Notes under the pieces: generated by a model
What the model saw: the letters and a program-made list of their open reading frames with translations, nothing else
What the model was told of the DNA's origin: nothing
Databases searched by the model: none
Source: JBFXCS01 sp050181915
GTDB lineage: Bacteria; Actinomycetota; Thermoleophilia; Miltoncostaeales; Miltoncostaeaceae
Length of the DNA: 64,000 nucleotides
Direction of reading: 5' to 3'
Assembly (NCBI GenBank): GCA_050181915.1
Contig: JBFXCS010000001.1
Location: 248,001 to 312,000, forward strand
Position numbers and translations under genes: made by a program
Shown: one piece after another, positions 51,454 through 60,072 of the stretch
Position numbering within the stretch: the stretch's first letter is position 1
Layout of the letters: every line of letters starts with the position of its first letter

Positions 51454-51469
51454 CCGTCTCGGGCCCGGG

Positions 51470-52144
51470 CTACCCCTGCGCGGAGTAGCCTGGGCCCGCG
51501 CGCGCCGTCCGCGCGGCGAGATCCACGAGCACGTCGTCCGCTACCGTCGCTGGACCCGAGATCACGCACTGACGCCCGCCCTCGCGCCACGTCGCGATCC
51601 GGCGGTCGCCGTCGCGGGTGACCCACACCTCCACGCCCTCGCGGTCGACGCGGCGCGATCCCTCGGGCCACGGCAGGGGCGGGCCGGCCACGATGGTGTA
51701 GGCGACCGTCGTGCCCCCGCCGGTGTAGAAGACCGTCGCGGTGCGCCGCCCCGACAGCGTGTCGGAGCGCTGCCCGCTGGCATGCCAGGCCGTCTCGGCG
51801 CCCCACGCGGGGAACCTCACCCCGTCCACGGCCAGGTCGAGGGCACCGGGGCGGGCCGGGTCGGGCGGCGGGGCGGTGGCCGCCGCCCCGCGGCCGGCCA
51901 GGCCCGCGGCCTCCAGCACCGACGGCGCGCCGCCGGCCGGCCACAGCACCACGGTCAGCAGGGCGACGAGGGCCGCCACGGCGGCCGCCACGGCGCCGCC
52001 GACCAGCCGGGCGCGCCGGTTCGCGCGCCGCACGGCGGCCCGCTCGCGCTCCGCGGCCACGGCCTCGTGAATGCGATCCGGAGCGCGGACCGCCCCGGTC
52101 AGCTCCCGGATCCGCTCCGCCGCGCGCTCCTCGGACGCGGTCAT
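51470..52144 (-). CDS. anti-sigma-like membrane protein
   Basis: 224 residues. A cytosolic helical N-terminus (EERAAERIRELTGAVRAPDRI), a membrane helix at about 52-73 (LVGGAVAAAVAALVALLTVV) and an external domain with TVFYTGGGTTVAYTIVAGP and a Cys (GGRQCVISG). ATG overlaps the stop of the ECF sigma gene (ATGA), which is the usual order for a sigma factor and its membrane inhibitor. No zinc-binding motif is seen. Confidence 0.7.
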   Translation of the reverse strand: MTASEERAAERIRELTGAVRAPDRIHEAVAAERERAAVRRANRRARLVGGAVAAAVAALVALLTVVLWPAGGAPSVLEAAGLAGRGAAATAPPPDPARPGALDLAVDGVRFPAWGAETAWHASGQRSDTLSGRRTATVFYTGGGTTVAYTIVAGPPLPWPEGSRRVDREGVEVWVTRDGDRRIATWREGGRQCVISGPATVADDVLVDLAARTARAGPGYSAQG

Positions 52145-52668
52145 CGGTCGCCCTCCTCTCTCCGGGCCGCCGCGGGCTGCGGCGAGTCCAGGCGTCCTGC
52201 GACCTGCAGCCGGGCGCGGTGCAGGCGGGTGGTGATCGTCGCCTCCTTCGCGCCGAGCAGCCGGCCGGCCTCGGCGTAGGACAGCCCCACCACATCGATG
52301 GCCACGAGGGCGTCGCGCATGTCGGGCGACAGGGCCGCGATCGCCGTGAACACCTCCCGCGTCTCGGCCATCTCGTCCGGCCGGGACATCGCGCCGGTGT
52401 CGGCGGGCTCGGCGGCGGCGATGCTCACGGTCGGGGGCGTCCGCCGCCGCGCCCGCCGGCCGCTGATCATCGTGTTGCGCATCACGGCCACGAGGTAGGC
52501 GAGGTCGTCTCCGCCGCGCAGCAGCCGCGGGCGGGCCAGGACGCGGGCGAAGGTCTCCTGCACCAGGTCCTCCGCCTCGTCGGGTGAGCCGCACATCGCC
52601 CAGGCGGCGCGGTACAGGCGATCGATGTGGTCGCCCAGCCGCTCCCGGTCGAGGAGGCGTCCGCCCAT
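52141..52668 (-). CDS. ECF-type RNA polymerase sigma factor
   Basis: 175 residues. Region 2 at about 10-75 (IDRLYRAAWAMCGSPDEAEDLVQETFARVLARP in outline) and region 4 at about 110-165 (ALSPDMRDALVAIDVVGLSYAEAGRLLGAKEATIT in outline). The ATG at 52668 begins the conserved part. Coupled to the downstream anti-sigma-like gene. Its signal is unknown. Confidence 0.85.
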   Translation of the reverse strand: MGGRLLDRERLGDHIDRLYRAAWAMCGSPDEAEDLVQETFARVLARPRLLRGGDDLAYLVAVMRNTMISGRRARRRTPPTVSIAAAEPADTGAMSRPDEMAETREVFTAIAALSPDMRDALVAIDVVGLSYAEAGRLLGAKEATITTRLHRARLQVAGRLDSPQPAAARREEGDR

Positions 52669-52721
52669 GCCGCGCGAGCGTAGTGGCGCGGTGGCCGCGG
52701 CGCCTCCCCGGTCGGGTCCCG

Positions 52722-53237
52722 TCACCCTTCGATGGCCTTCCCGTCCGGGGCCACGACGTACCAGTCGGCGCCGAAGCCGTCCGAGCCCTGGCCGGCCGTG
52801 TCGCCCGGCGCGCCGTCGCGGACGAAGTAGTAGAGGGGGTGCCCGGCGTAGGTGACCATCGTGGCGCCGTCGTCGCGGGTGGAGGTGCCCAGCAGGTCCG
52901 CCCGGGCCTCGCCGGCGGCCATCGGCGCTCCGTCGGTCAGCAGCGGCGGCCACGCTCCGGCGCAGGCGTCGTTGCAGGTGCTCGTCGATCCGCTGTCGGC
53001 CTCCCACAGGTACAGGGTGCGGCCGTCCGGGCCCACCAGATAGGTCCCCAGCGGCCCGGACGCCGTCGAGACCGTCGCCGCCGCCGCGGACGGCGCCGCG
53101 GGCGTGGTGGCGGGCGCGGAGGTCGCCGCCGGCGTGCTCGCCGCGCCCGAGTCGTCGTCCGACCCGCAGCCCGCGGCGAGCGCGACCGCGGCGATTGCCA
53201 GCGGGATGATCGCGAGGCGCAACCGTGTGACGCGCAT
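52722..53237 (-). CDS. secreted-repeat lipoprotein (COG4315-type)
   Basis: 171 residues. Lipobox VALAAGC, a Ser/Ala/Pro linker, then two repeats with the Yx(F/W/Y)xxD signature: TLYLWEADSGSTSTCNDACA and PLYYFVRDGAPGDTAGQG. The Cys pair and WPPLL are typical. The role of this family is unknown. ATG 53237 has ggga upstream at five bases. It stands upstream of the sigma gene, 50 bp away on the same strand. Confidence 0.8.
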   Translation of the reverse strand: MRVTRLRLAIIPLAIAAVALAAGCGSDDDSGAASTPAATSAPATTPAAPSAAAATVSTASGPLGTYLVGPDGRTLYLWEADSGSTSTCNDACAGAWPPLLTDGAPMAAGEARADLLGTSTRDDGATMVTYAGHPLYYFVRDGAPGDTAGQGSDGFGADWYVVAPDGKAIEG

Positions 53238-53320
53238 TGGCACTCCCTCGGTGGTGATCGGTCACATCCGAGGACGCCCGCGGCACCCCGATCCTTCCCT
53301 CACGCCGATAGAACGCATGG

Positions 53321-53695
53321 ATGGGCGGGCGACTGAGGATCGACGGGCTGTGCGGCCCGCCGGAGCCGCTCCGACGGGGCGCGGAGGCCATCGCGGGACG
53401 GTGCCACCGCGCCGCCTCGCCCGCGGCGCGCCTGGTCGGCCTGCTCGCCACCGCCGACCTCGCCGAGGACGAGGCCCTCTGGCTCGAGCCCTGCTCCGCC
53501 GTGCACGCATTCGGCCTGCGCGCGCCGATCGGATGCGCGTTCCTCGATCGCGAGGGCCGCGTGCTGAGGGTCGTCGATCCGCTTCCGCGATGGCGGGCGG
53601 CGTCGGCCCGGCGCGCCCGGTCCGTGGTCGAGTGTCGTGCGGGCGTCCTCCGCGCCCACGGCGTTGCGCCGGGCGACCGTCTCACGCTCGGCTGA
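53321..53695 (+). CDS. DUF192 family protein
   Basis: 124 residues. Matches the DUF192 core: ARLVGLLATADLAEDEALWL, PCSAVHAFGLRAPIGCAFLD, then GRVLRVVDPLPRW and AGVLRAHGVAPGDRLTL. There is no signal peptide, which many members have. Function of the family unknown. The start at 53321 is close to the first conserved part; no strong ribosome site. A perfect hairpin follows. Confidence 0.75.
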   Translation: MGGRLRIDGLCGPPEPLRRGAEAIAGRCHRAASPAARLVGLLATADLAEDEALWLEPCSAVHAFGLRAPIGCAFLDREGRVLRVVDPLPRWRAASARRARSVVECRAGVLRAHGVAPGDRLTLG

Positions 53696-53712
53696 CGACC
53701 CGGGGCCACCGA

Positions 53713-53733
53713 TTTCCCGCTCCGAGCGGGAAA
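53713..53733 (+). terminator. perfect short hairpin
   Basis: tttcccgct pairs with agcgggaaa around a three-base loop, 17 bp after the DUF192 stop. It ends that gene or could be an operator for the downstream response regulator. Confidence 0.5.
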
Positions 53734-53828
53734 CGCGTCACGTCAGGGGGGTGGAAGTCGCGCGCCCGCGCCTCTTGACCGATGCACGGCCGGGTCACCG
53801 GGGCCCGGCCACCGGGAGAGGGGGAGTG

Positions 53829-54557
53829 ATGTCGCTAGGCGTGGGGCGGGCGGTCCCGTCGGTGCTGCTCGTCGAGGACGACGCGTCCACCCGGACCTTC
53901 CTGGCCGAGAACCTCATCGCCGACCGCTTCGCGCCGGTCTCGGCGACGACGGCGGAGGAGGCGGTGCAGGTGCTGGCCGGGTCGCGGCCCGACGTGGCGG
54001 TCATCGACATCGGCCTGCCCGGCATGAGCGGCCTCGACCTGATCACGACGATCCGCGAGCCGGGCGCCGACGACCCCTGGGACTCGGGGCTGCCGATCCT
54101 GCTCATCTCGGGGGAGACCAGCCCCCACACCGCCGTCCGCGGCATCGAGCGCGGCGCCGACGACTTCGTCGCGAAGCCGTTCCACTACCCCGAGGTGCTC
54201 GCGCGCCTCGGCGCGCTGATCCGCCGCTCCCGCGGCGCGACGTCGCGCGAGGAGCTGCGCGTCGGCGCGCTCTCGGTCGACCGCCACGCGCGGCGCGCCA
54301 CCCTGGGGGGCCGGACGCTCGACCTCTCGGCGAAGGAGTTCGCGCTGCTCGCCGCGCTGGCCCGCGACCCCGGGAGGGTGTTCACGAAGGGGGAGCTGCT
54401 GCGCGACGTGTGGGGCTTCCGCGCCGAGGGGCGCACCCGGACGGTCGACAGCCACGCCAGCCGCCTGCGGCGCAAGCTCGTCGCGGGCGGCGGGGGCGGG
54501 ACCTGGGTCGTCAACGTCTGGGGCATCGGCTACCGCCTGCTCCCCGAGGAGGCCTGA
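53829..54557 (+). CDS. OmpR-family response regulator
   Basis: 242 residues. Receiver domain: VLLVEDDAST (acidic pair), DVAVIDIGLPGMSG (phosphorylated Asp near 59), LISGE (Ser), and FVAKPF (Lys). Winged-helix domain from about 140: LDLSAKEFALLAALARDPGRVFTKGELL and VDSHASRLRRKL. ATG 53829 with gaggggga upstream. The kinase gene follows after one base, and the Tad pilus genes after that, so it probably controls this operon. Confidence 0.9.
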   Translation: MSLGVGRAVPSVLLVEDDASTRTFLAENLIADRFAPVSATTAEEAVQVLAGSRPDVAVIDIGLPGMSGLDLITTIREPGADDPWDSGLPILLISGETSPHTAVRGIERGADDFVAKPFHYPEVLARLGALIRRSRGATSREELRVGALSVDRHARRATLGGRTLDLSAKEFALLAALARDPGRVFTKGELLRDVWGFRAEGRTRTVDSHASRLRRKLVAGGGGGTWVVNVWGIGYRLLPEEA

Positions 54558-54558
54558 G

Positions 54559-55227
54559 GTGGCCACGGCAGCCGACCTCTCCCGCGTCGTGCACGATCTC
54601 AACGGCCCGCTCACGGTCATCCGGGGCCTGTGCGCCCTGCTCGAGCGGGACGAGCCGGCCCCCGAGCGTCGTCACCGGCTCGCCCAGATCGACGGCGAGG
54701 CGATGCGCATCGCGCGGGGCCTGCGCGACATCGCGGCGACCGCCGGCCCGGCGACCGCCTGGCGGCCGATCGACGTCGGCCGCCTGGCCGCGTCGGTGGC
54801 GGAGCGCTACGCGCCCGTCGCCCGCATGCGGGGGCTGCGCCTCGTGGCGCGCGTGGGGCCGCCCGCCCCGGTCGTCGGCGACGCCGGCCGCATCGAGCGC
54901 GCCCTCGACAACCTGGTGCGCAACGCGCTGCGCCACTGCGCGCCCGGCGGACTGGTCCGCATCGCCGCCGGGGCGCGCGCCGGGCGCGTGCGGCTGACGG
55001 TGCGCGACGACGGCCCCGGCGTGGCGCCGGCCGACCGGGAGCGGATCTTCCTCGCCGGCGAGCGCGGGTCCGCCCCGCGCGGCCCGGGCCGCGGCCTGGG
55101 GCTCGCGATCGCGCGCGAGATCGCCGAGGCGCACGGCGGCTCCCTCACCCTCGACCCGGTGGGTCCGGGCGCCTGCTTCCGGCTCACCCTGCCCCGGGCC
55201 GGCGCGCCGGCTCCCGCCGCCGCATGA
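54559..55227 (+). CDS. minimal soluble sensor histidine kinase
   Basis: 222 residues: only a HisKA-like helix pair with HDLNGPLTVIRG (phosphorylated His near 11) and an ATPase domain (ALDNLVRNALRHC, DDGPGVAP, GRGLGLAI). There is no sensor or membrane domain, so the signal must come through a partner protein. It should phosphorylate the regulator encoded just upstream. GTG start; stop overlaps the next gene (ATGA). Confidence 0.85.
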   Translation: MATAADLSRVVHDLNGPLTVIRGLCALLERDEPAPERRHRLAQIDGEAMRIARGLRDIAATAGPATAWRPIDVGRLAASVAERYAPVARMRGLRLVARVGPPAPVVGDAGRIERALDNLVRNALRHCAPGGLVRIAAGARAGRVRLTVRDDGPGVAPADRERIFLAGERGSAPRGPGRGLGLAIAREIAEAHGGSLTLDPVGPGACFRLTLPRAGAPAPAAA

Positions 55228-55742
55228 GCCGGCTCATCGTGGAGCGGGGGATCGCCCCATGCCCCGGCGCCTCGATCGTCGTGGTCCCGCGCCGGCGCCG
55301 CCGCGGCGGCTGGATGCCGCTCGAGGCGGACGCCGTGGTCGACGCGATCGAGGAGGCGGGGCCGCGCGCCCTGGTCGCCGCCCGGGCGGCGGGCGACGAT
55401 CCGGGCGCGTCGCTCCTGCCGGGCGTGGCGGCGCTGATGGGCCGGAGGATCGTGCGGCTGCCCGCCGAGCCCGACGTCGCCGCCTGGGTGATCGCGATGG
55501 CGGGCGCCTGGCTTGCCGAGGGCGAGGACATCTGCCGTGCGCTGGACGTGCTGGCCGGGGCGGCCGCGTGCGTCGCCGAGCCGCCGCGCCGGGGATCCGG
55601 CGCGGCATCGTGGCTCGCCCTGCGCCCCCGCGCGCTGGTGCGCTGGGCGCGGCGCGCGTGGCGTCCGTGCCTGCGCTGCGGCGCCGGGGGACTGGTCGGG
55701 GCGCCCTGCGCGGGCTGCGGCGTGCGGGTGGTGGCGGCGTGA
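55224..55742 (+). CDS. hypothetical protein with C-terminal zinc ribbon
   Basis: 172 residues. A mixed N-terminal part (SRLIVERGIAPCPGASIVVV) and a C-terminal CLRCGAGGLVGAPCAGC, which looks like a zinc ribbon with two CxxC pairs. It lies between the kinase and cpaB, coupled at both ends (ATGA before, TGATG after). It may be a small partner that gives the sensorless kinase its signal. No family recognised. Confidence 0.55.
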   Translation: MSRLIVERGIAPCPGASIVVVPRRRRRGGWMPLEADAVVDAIEEAGPRALVAARAAGDDPGASLLPGVAALMGRRIVRLPAEPDVAAWVIAMAGAWLAEGEDICRALDVLAGAAACVAEPPRRGSGAASWLALRPRALVRWARRAWRPCLRCGAGGLVGAPCAGCGVRVVAA

Positions 55743-56419
55743 TGCGGATGCGCGGACGCCGCGGCGGCCTGTGGATGGCCCTCGCCGGGCTGGCCGGGGT
55801 GATCGCGGTGGTGGTCACGCTGCGGTCCGGCGGCTCGTCCGAGCCGACCGGGCGCGTGCTCGTCGCGGGCACCGCCCTGCCCGCCGGCCTGCTGCTCGAC
55901 GCCGACGCGGTCGCGGAGGTGCTCGTGCCGGCGCCCGTCCCGGCCGACCTCGGGCTGCCGGGGCTCATCCGCGATCCCGCCGAGGCCGTCGGCCGCCGGG
56001 TCGCCGCGCCGATCGCCGCCGGCGAGCCGGTGACCCAGGCCGTCCTGGGCGGCGCCCCCGACAGCGCGCCGCGTCCGCTGGCCGTCGGCGAGCGGACGGT
56101 GGCCGTGCCGCTGTCGGCCGCCGGCGGGACGGCCGCCGGGGTGGGCGCCGGGGCGCGCGTCGACGTGGTCGCGTCCAGCGGCGAGGGCCTCGCGGGGCGC
56201 AGCGCCATCGTCGTGTCGGACGCCGAGGTGCTGGCGGTCGCCCAGGCGGCCCCCGGCGTCGACGGGGTCGCCGCCGACGAGGCCCTCCTGCGCGTCACCG
56301 CCGCCCAGGCGCTGCGGGTCACGGCCGCGTTGAACTTCTCGCGCGAGGTGCGCCTGCTCGTGCGCCCGCGGGAGGAGGTGGGTCGCGGTGAGGGCCCCCG
56401 CGAGGCGGCGGCGCCGTGA
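55742..56419 (+). CDS. cpaB: Flp pilus assembly protein CpaB/RcpC
   Basis: 225 residues. N-terminal membrane helix (GLWMALAGLAGVIAVVVTL), a SAF domain (VLVAGTALPAGLLLDADAV, AGEPVTQAVL) and a following beta domain (VGAGARVDVVASSGEGLAGR). CpaB-type proteins are part of the Tad pilus machine in the envelope. It overlaps the genes on both sides (TGATG, GTGA). Confidence 0.85.
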   Translation: MRMRGRRGGLWMALAGLAGVIAVVVTLRSGGSSEPTGRVLVAGTALPAGLLLDADAVAEVLVPAPVPADLGLPGLIRDPAEAVGRRVAAPIAAGEPVTQAVLGGAPDSAPRPLAVGERTVAVPLSAAGGTAAGVGAGARVDVVASSGEGLAGRSAIVVSDAEVLAVAQAAPGVDGVAADEALLRVTAAQALRVTAALNFSREVRLLVRPREEVGRGEGPREAAAP

Positions 56420-57111
56420 GCGGCCCGGCGGTGCTGGTGGTCGGCGCCGGCGGGGGATGCGGCACCAGCCTGGTCGCGGGCGCCCTGGCCCTGTGCTGGT
56501 CGGCGGCCGGCCGCGGCTGCTGGCTCCTCGATCTCGACCTCGACCGCGGCGACCTCGCCGCCGCCTGGGGCCTGCCGGCCGATCGCACCATCGCCGACCT
56601 CGCCCCGGTCGCCGCCGAGCTGGCCCCCGCCCACGTGCGCGCCGCCTCCTTCCCCCACCCGTCAGGGGTCACCGCGCTGTGCGCCCCGGGGGTGCCCGGC
56701 GCGGAGCGGCGATGGGAGGCCGACGGCGTCGCGCGGCTCGTGCGGGTGGTGGCCGGTGAGGGGACGCTCGTGATCGACGGCGGCTCCGCCCTCTGCCCGC
56801 CGGCGGCCGCTGCGGCGGGCGGCGTCCGCCACCGGCTGGTGGTCTGCCGCGCGACGGTGGCCTCGGCGCGCCGCGCGCGGCGCGCCCTCGACGAGATCGG
56901 CGGCGACGGCGCGCGCGTCGTGCTCAACCCGGGCCCGGGGCGCGGCGAGCTCAGCGCCCGGGCGCTCGGCCGGGCGCTCGGAGCGCCGGTCGCGGCCGAG
57001 CTTCCGTGGGCGGCCTCCGAGGCCGCCGTGCTGTCGGCGGGCGGATGGCCGCGCGGCGGCAGGGCCAGGCTGCGCGCGGCCGTGGAGGCGCTGGCGGAGG
57101 GCCTCGCGTGA
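56416..57111 (+). CDS. CpaE/TadZ-like ATPase-family protein
   Basis: 231 residues of the ParA/MinD fold: VVGAGGGCGTSLVAGALAL, LLDLDLDRGDLAAAWG, and VVCRATVASARRAR. The phosphate loop reads GGGCGTS where MinD-like ATPases have KGGVGKT, so both Lys residues are lost and ATP hydrolysis is doubtful. TadZ places the pilus machine in the cell. No N-terminal receiver-like domain, so it is short. Confidence 0.75.
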   Translation: MSGPAVLVVGAGGGCGTSLVAGALALCWSAAGRGCWLLDLDLDRGDLAAAWGLPADRTIADLAPVAAELAPAHVRAASFPHPSGVTALCAPGVPGAERRWEADGVARLVRVVAGEGTLVIDGGSALCPPAAAAAGGVRHRLVVCRATVASARRARRALDEIGGDGARVVLNPGPGRGELSARALGRALGAPVAAELPWAASEAAVLSAGGWPRGGRARLRAAVEALAEGLA

Positions 57112-58319
57112 CCGCGATCCCCGACCCTCGGCTGGTCGAGCACCTGCGCGCCCGCGCCGCGGGCGATCCGCGGCTCGCCGCCCGCGGCGCCGACCGCGGC
57201 CACCTGGCGGAGCTGGTCGAGGAGATGATCGACGAGGAGCGGCACATCCTCACCGACGCCGGCCGCTCCCGGCTGGTGCAGGCGGTGGTGGACGAGGCGC
57301 TCGGACTCGGGCCCCTGGAGGGCCTCCTGCGCGACCACGAGATCACCGAGGTGATGGTGTGCGGCCCGCGGCGGGTGTTCGCCGAGCGCGCTGGGCGCAT
57401 CGCGCCCACCGATCTGCGCTTCGCCGACGACGCCCACCTGCTGCACGTCATCGACCGCATCCTGGCGCCGCTCGGCCGGCGCATCGACGAGGCGAGCCCG
57501 ATGGTGGACGCCCGCCTGCCGGACGGCTCGCGGGTCAATGCGGTCATCCCGCCGCTCGCGCTCGACGGCCCCGCCCTCACCATCCGGCGCTTCGCGGGAC
57601 GCGCCCTCACCGGCGACGACCTGGTGGGGCTCGGCACCATCGACGAGCGGTTGCTCGACCTGTTGCGCTGCGCCGTGCGCGCGCGCCGCAACCTGCTGGT
57701 GACGGGGGGCACCGGCAGCGGCAAGACCACGACGCTCGCCGCTCTCGCGGCGTTCGTGCCGCCGCACGAGCGGCTGGTCACGATCGAGGACGCCGCCGAG
57801 CTGCGCATCCCCCTGCCGCACGTCGTCCGGCTCGAGAGCCGGCCGCCGTCGATCGAGGGTGCGGGCGCGGTGCCCATCCGCGCGCTGGTCAGGAACGCCC
57901 TGCGCATGAGGCCCGATCGCATCGTGGTCGGCGAGGTTAGGGGAGGGGAGGCGCTCGACATGCTCACCGCCATGAGCACCGGCCACGAGGGATCGCTCTC
58001 GACGCTGCACGCCTCGTCGCCGGCGGACGCCATCCGCCGCGTCCAGATCCTCGCCCTCATGGGCGACCTCGACCTGCCCTACGCGGCGGTGGGCGAGCAG
58101 GTGGCGAGCGCGCTCGATCTGGTGGTCCACCAGGCCCGCCGCACCGACGGCGCGCGCCGGGTGGTGGAGGTGGCCGCGGTCGCCCCGGGGACGGGCGACG
58201 GGGCCGAGCTGACCACGCTGGTGCGCTGGAGCCCGGACGGGGGTTTCGCATGGTCCGGCGAGGCGGCCGCCTGGCACGAGCGGGCCCGCGCCGACGCGGC
58301 CTCGGCGGATGCGTCGTGA
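57108..58319 (+). CDS. tadA: Tad pilus secretion ATPase TadA/CpaF
   Basis: 403 residues. N-terminal domain (about 1-150), then the GSPII_E core: LLVTGGTGSGKTTTLAALAA (Walker A), TIEDAAELRIP (Asp box), RMRPDRIVVGEVRGGEALDML (Walker B region) and STGHEGSLSTLHA (His box). It drives pilin assembly. GTG start; overlaps at both ends. Confidence 0.95.
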   Translation: MTAIPDPRLVEHLRARAAGDPRLAARGADRGHLAELVEEMIDEERHILTDAGRSRLVQAVVDEALGLGPLEGLLRDHEITEVMVCGPRRVFAERAGRIAPTDLRFADDAHLLHVIDRILAPLGRRIDEASPMVDARLPDGSRVNAVIPPLALDGPALTIRRFAGRALTGDDLVGLGTIDERLLDLLRCAVRARRNLLVTGGTGSGKTTTLAALAAFVPPHERLVTIEDAAELRIPLPHVVRLESRPPSIEGAGAVPIRALVRNALRMRPDRIVVGEVRGGEALDMLTAMSTGHEGSLSTLHASSPADAIRRVQILALMGDLDLPYAAVGEQVASALDLVVHQARRTDGARRVVEVAAVAPGTGDGAELTTLVRWSPDGGFAWSGEAAAWHERARADAASADAS

Positions 58320-59209
58320 GCGGGCCCGTCGCCGTGATCGTGGCGGGCCTCTCGGCGGCCCTGATGGTCGCCGGCGTCGGGCGCGTCGCCGCGGAGCGGA
58401 GCGGGGCGGCCGTGGCGGCGGCGCGCGGCCGGACGGCGCGACCCGCACCGGTGGCGCGCACGGCATGGGGCGCCCGCCTCGGCGGCCGGCTCGCCCGGGC
58501 CGGCCTGCCGATCGGGCCGGATGCCTTCGTGGCGGCGACCGCCGCCGCGGCGCTCATCGCCGGCGTGGGGGTCCAGACGGTGCTGGGGCTGCCGCTCGCG
58601 ACGGTGGCCGCCGTCGCCGCGGTCGGCGCCGGCGCGGCCGCGGTGGTGCGATCGGCCGATGCCCGTCACCTCGCGCGCATGACCGACCAGCTCCCCGGCG
58701 TCACCCAGCAGCTCGCGGCGGGGTTGCAGGCCGGCCTCTCCCTGCGCCAGGCGCTGGCGCGCGCCGCGCGCGACGCGCCGTCTCCGGTGCGCGTCGAGCT
58801 CGGGCGCGTGGTCGCCGAGCTCGAGCTCGGAACGCGCGTCGACGACGCCCTCGCCGCCCTCGTGCGCCGGGTGCCGGCGCACGACCTGCGGGTCATCGTC
58901 ACGGCGATCCTGGTGCAGCGCCGCACCGGCGGGAACCTGGCGCGGGCGCTCTCGGCGCTCTCGGTGCGACTCGACGAGCGCACCCAGCTCGCGCGCGAGC
59001 TGCGCGGCGCCACCGCCCAGGCCCGGATGACCGCCTGGCTCGTCGCGGTCCTGCCGCTCGGCGGCGGCGCCATGGCCGAGGTCGCGTCGCCCGGCACCCT
59101 GCAGCGGACGCTCGGCCAGGGGGTGGGACCGCTCCTGCTCGGCGCGGCCGCCGTCCTGTACGGGGCGGGCGTGCTGTGGATCCGGCGCATCGGACGGGTC
59201 GAGCCGTGA
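58316..59209 (+). CDS. tadB: Tad pilus inner membrane protein TadB
   Basis: 297 residues with a GSPII_F domain: LPGVTQQLAAGLQAGLSLRQ, VRVELGRVVAELELGTRVDD and ARALSALSVRLDERTQLARE. Two helices at each end. It forms the membrane platform with TadC. GTG overlaps the tadA stop; stop overlaps tadC. Confidence 0.9.
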   Translation: MSGPVAVIVAGLSAALMVAGVGRVAAERSGAAVAAARGRTARPAPVARTAWGARLGGRLARAGLPIGPDAFVAATAAAALIAGVGVQTVLGLPLATVAAVAAVGAGAAAVVRSADARHLARMTDQLPGVTQQLAAGLQAGLSLRQALARAARDAPSPVRVELGRVVAELELGTRVDDALAALVRRVPAHDLRVIVTAILVQRRTGGNLARALSALSVRLDERTQLARELRGATAQARMTAWLVAVLPLGGGAMAEVASPGTLQRTLGQGVGPLLLGAAAVLYGAGVLWIRRIGRVEP

Positions 59210-60072
59210 GCCTCGCCGCCAACCCCCTGGTGCTGTGGATCGCCGCGCTGGCGTGCGCGGCGATGGCCCTGAAGGCGCGGCGGCCGGCGCCGGCGGGTCC
59301 CGCGGCGGCGGCCCGTCCGGGCATGCCCGCCCCCATGCGGGCCGTCGCGCGGCTGCCCGTGCCGTCCGGGGCCGCGCGGGCGCTCCGGCGGCAGGGCGAC
59401 GGCGCCGTGCTGGCCCGGGCCGGGTTGGCCGACCGGCTGTCGCCCGACGCGCTGGGCAGGGCCCGGGCGGGCGCCGCCGCGGCGGGCGCGCTCGTCGCCG
59501 TCCCGGTCGCCCTGGCGGCGCCGGCGCTGGTGGTGCTGGTGCCGGCGCTCGGCGTCGCCGGCGCGCTGTGGCCGTCGCGGTGGCTGCGCGCCCGGGCGGC
59601 GGCGCGGCGCCGGGCCCTGGTGCGCGAGTTGCCGGATCTGCTGGACCTGCTGGGCATCTGCGTCGAGTCGGGCATGGCGCTCGACCCCGCCCTCGACCTG
59701 GCGTCGGACCGCCTGGGAGGGGAGCTGGGCGGCGAGATCCGGCGCGTGCTGCGCGACCTGTCGCTCGGCACGCCGCGGGCGGTCGCCTACCGGGCGCTCG
59801 TGGACCGGGCCGGGGCGCCGGATATTGCGCAGACCGTCGCCGCGCTGCTGCAGGCCGAGGAGCTGGGCGCGCCGCTGTCGCGCGCGCTCGAGGGGCAGGC
59901 GGGCACGTTGCGCCTGGCGCGGCGTCAGGAGGCGCGCGACCGCGCCGCGAAGGCGGCCCCGAAGATCCAGCTGGTGGTGGCGATGCTGATGGTGCCGGCC
60001 GTCCTGCTGCTGGTCATCGGCGTGCTGCTGATCGAGTTGGCGCGCCAGGTGGGCGCCGTGGTGGGCGGATGA
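59206..60072 (+). CDS. tadC: Tad pilus inner membrane protein TadC
   Basis: 288 residues, GSPII_F domain: LVRELPDLLDLLGICVESGM, LGGEIRRVLRDLSLGTPRAV and AALLQAEELGAPLSRALEGQ, ending with a membrane helix (VVAMLMVPAVLLLVIGVLLI). Its TGA ends at the first base of the second repeat element and overlaps the ATG of the prepilin gene. Confidence 0.9.
   Translation: MSLAANPLVLWIAALACAAMALKARRPAPAGPAAAARPGMPAPMRAVARLPVPSGAARALRRQGDGAVLARAGLADRLSPDALGRARAGAAAAGALVAVPVALAAPALVVLVPALGVAGALWPSRWLRARAAARRRALVRELPDLLDLLGICVESGMALDPALDLASDRLGGELGGEIRRVLRDLSLGTPRAVAYRALVDRAGAPDIAQTVAALLQAEELGAPLSRALEGQAGTLRLARRQEARDRAAKAAPKIQLVVAMLMVPAVLLLVIGVLLIELARQVGAVVGG

Noticed and set aside
51450..51473. Short inverted repeat gtagcc/ggctac after osmC
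   Set aside because: Only six pairs with a 12-base loop; too weak to call a terminator although it lies between convergent genes.
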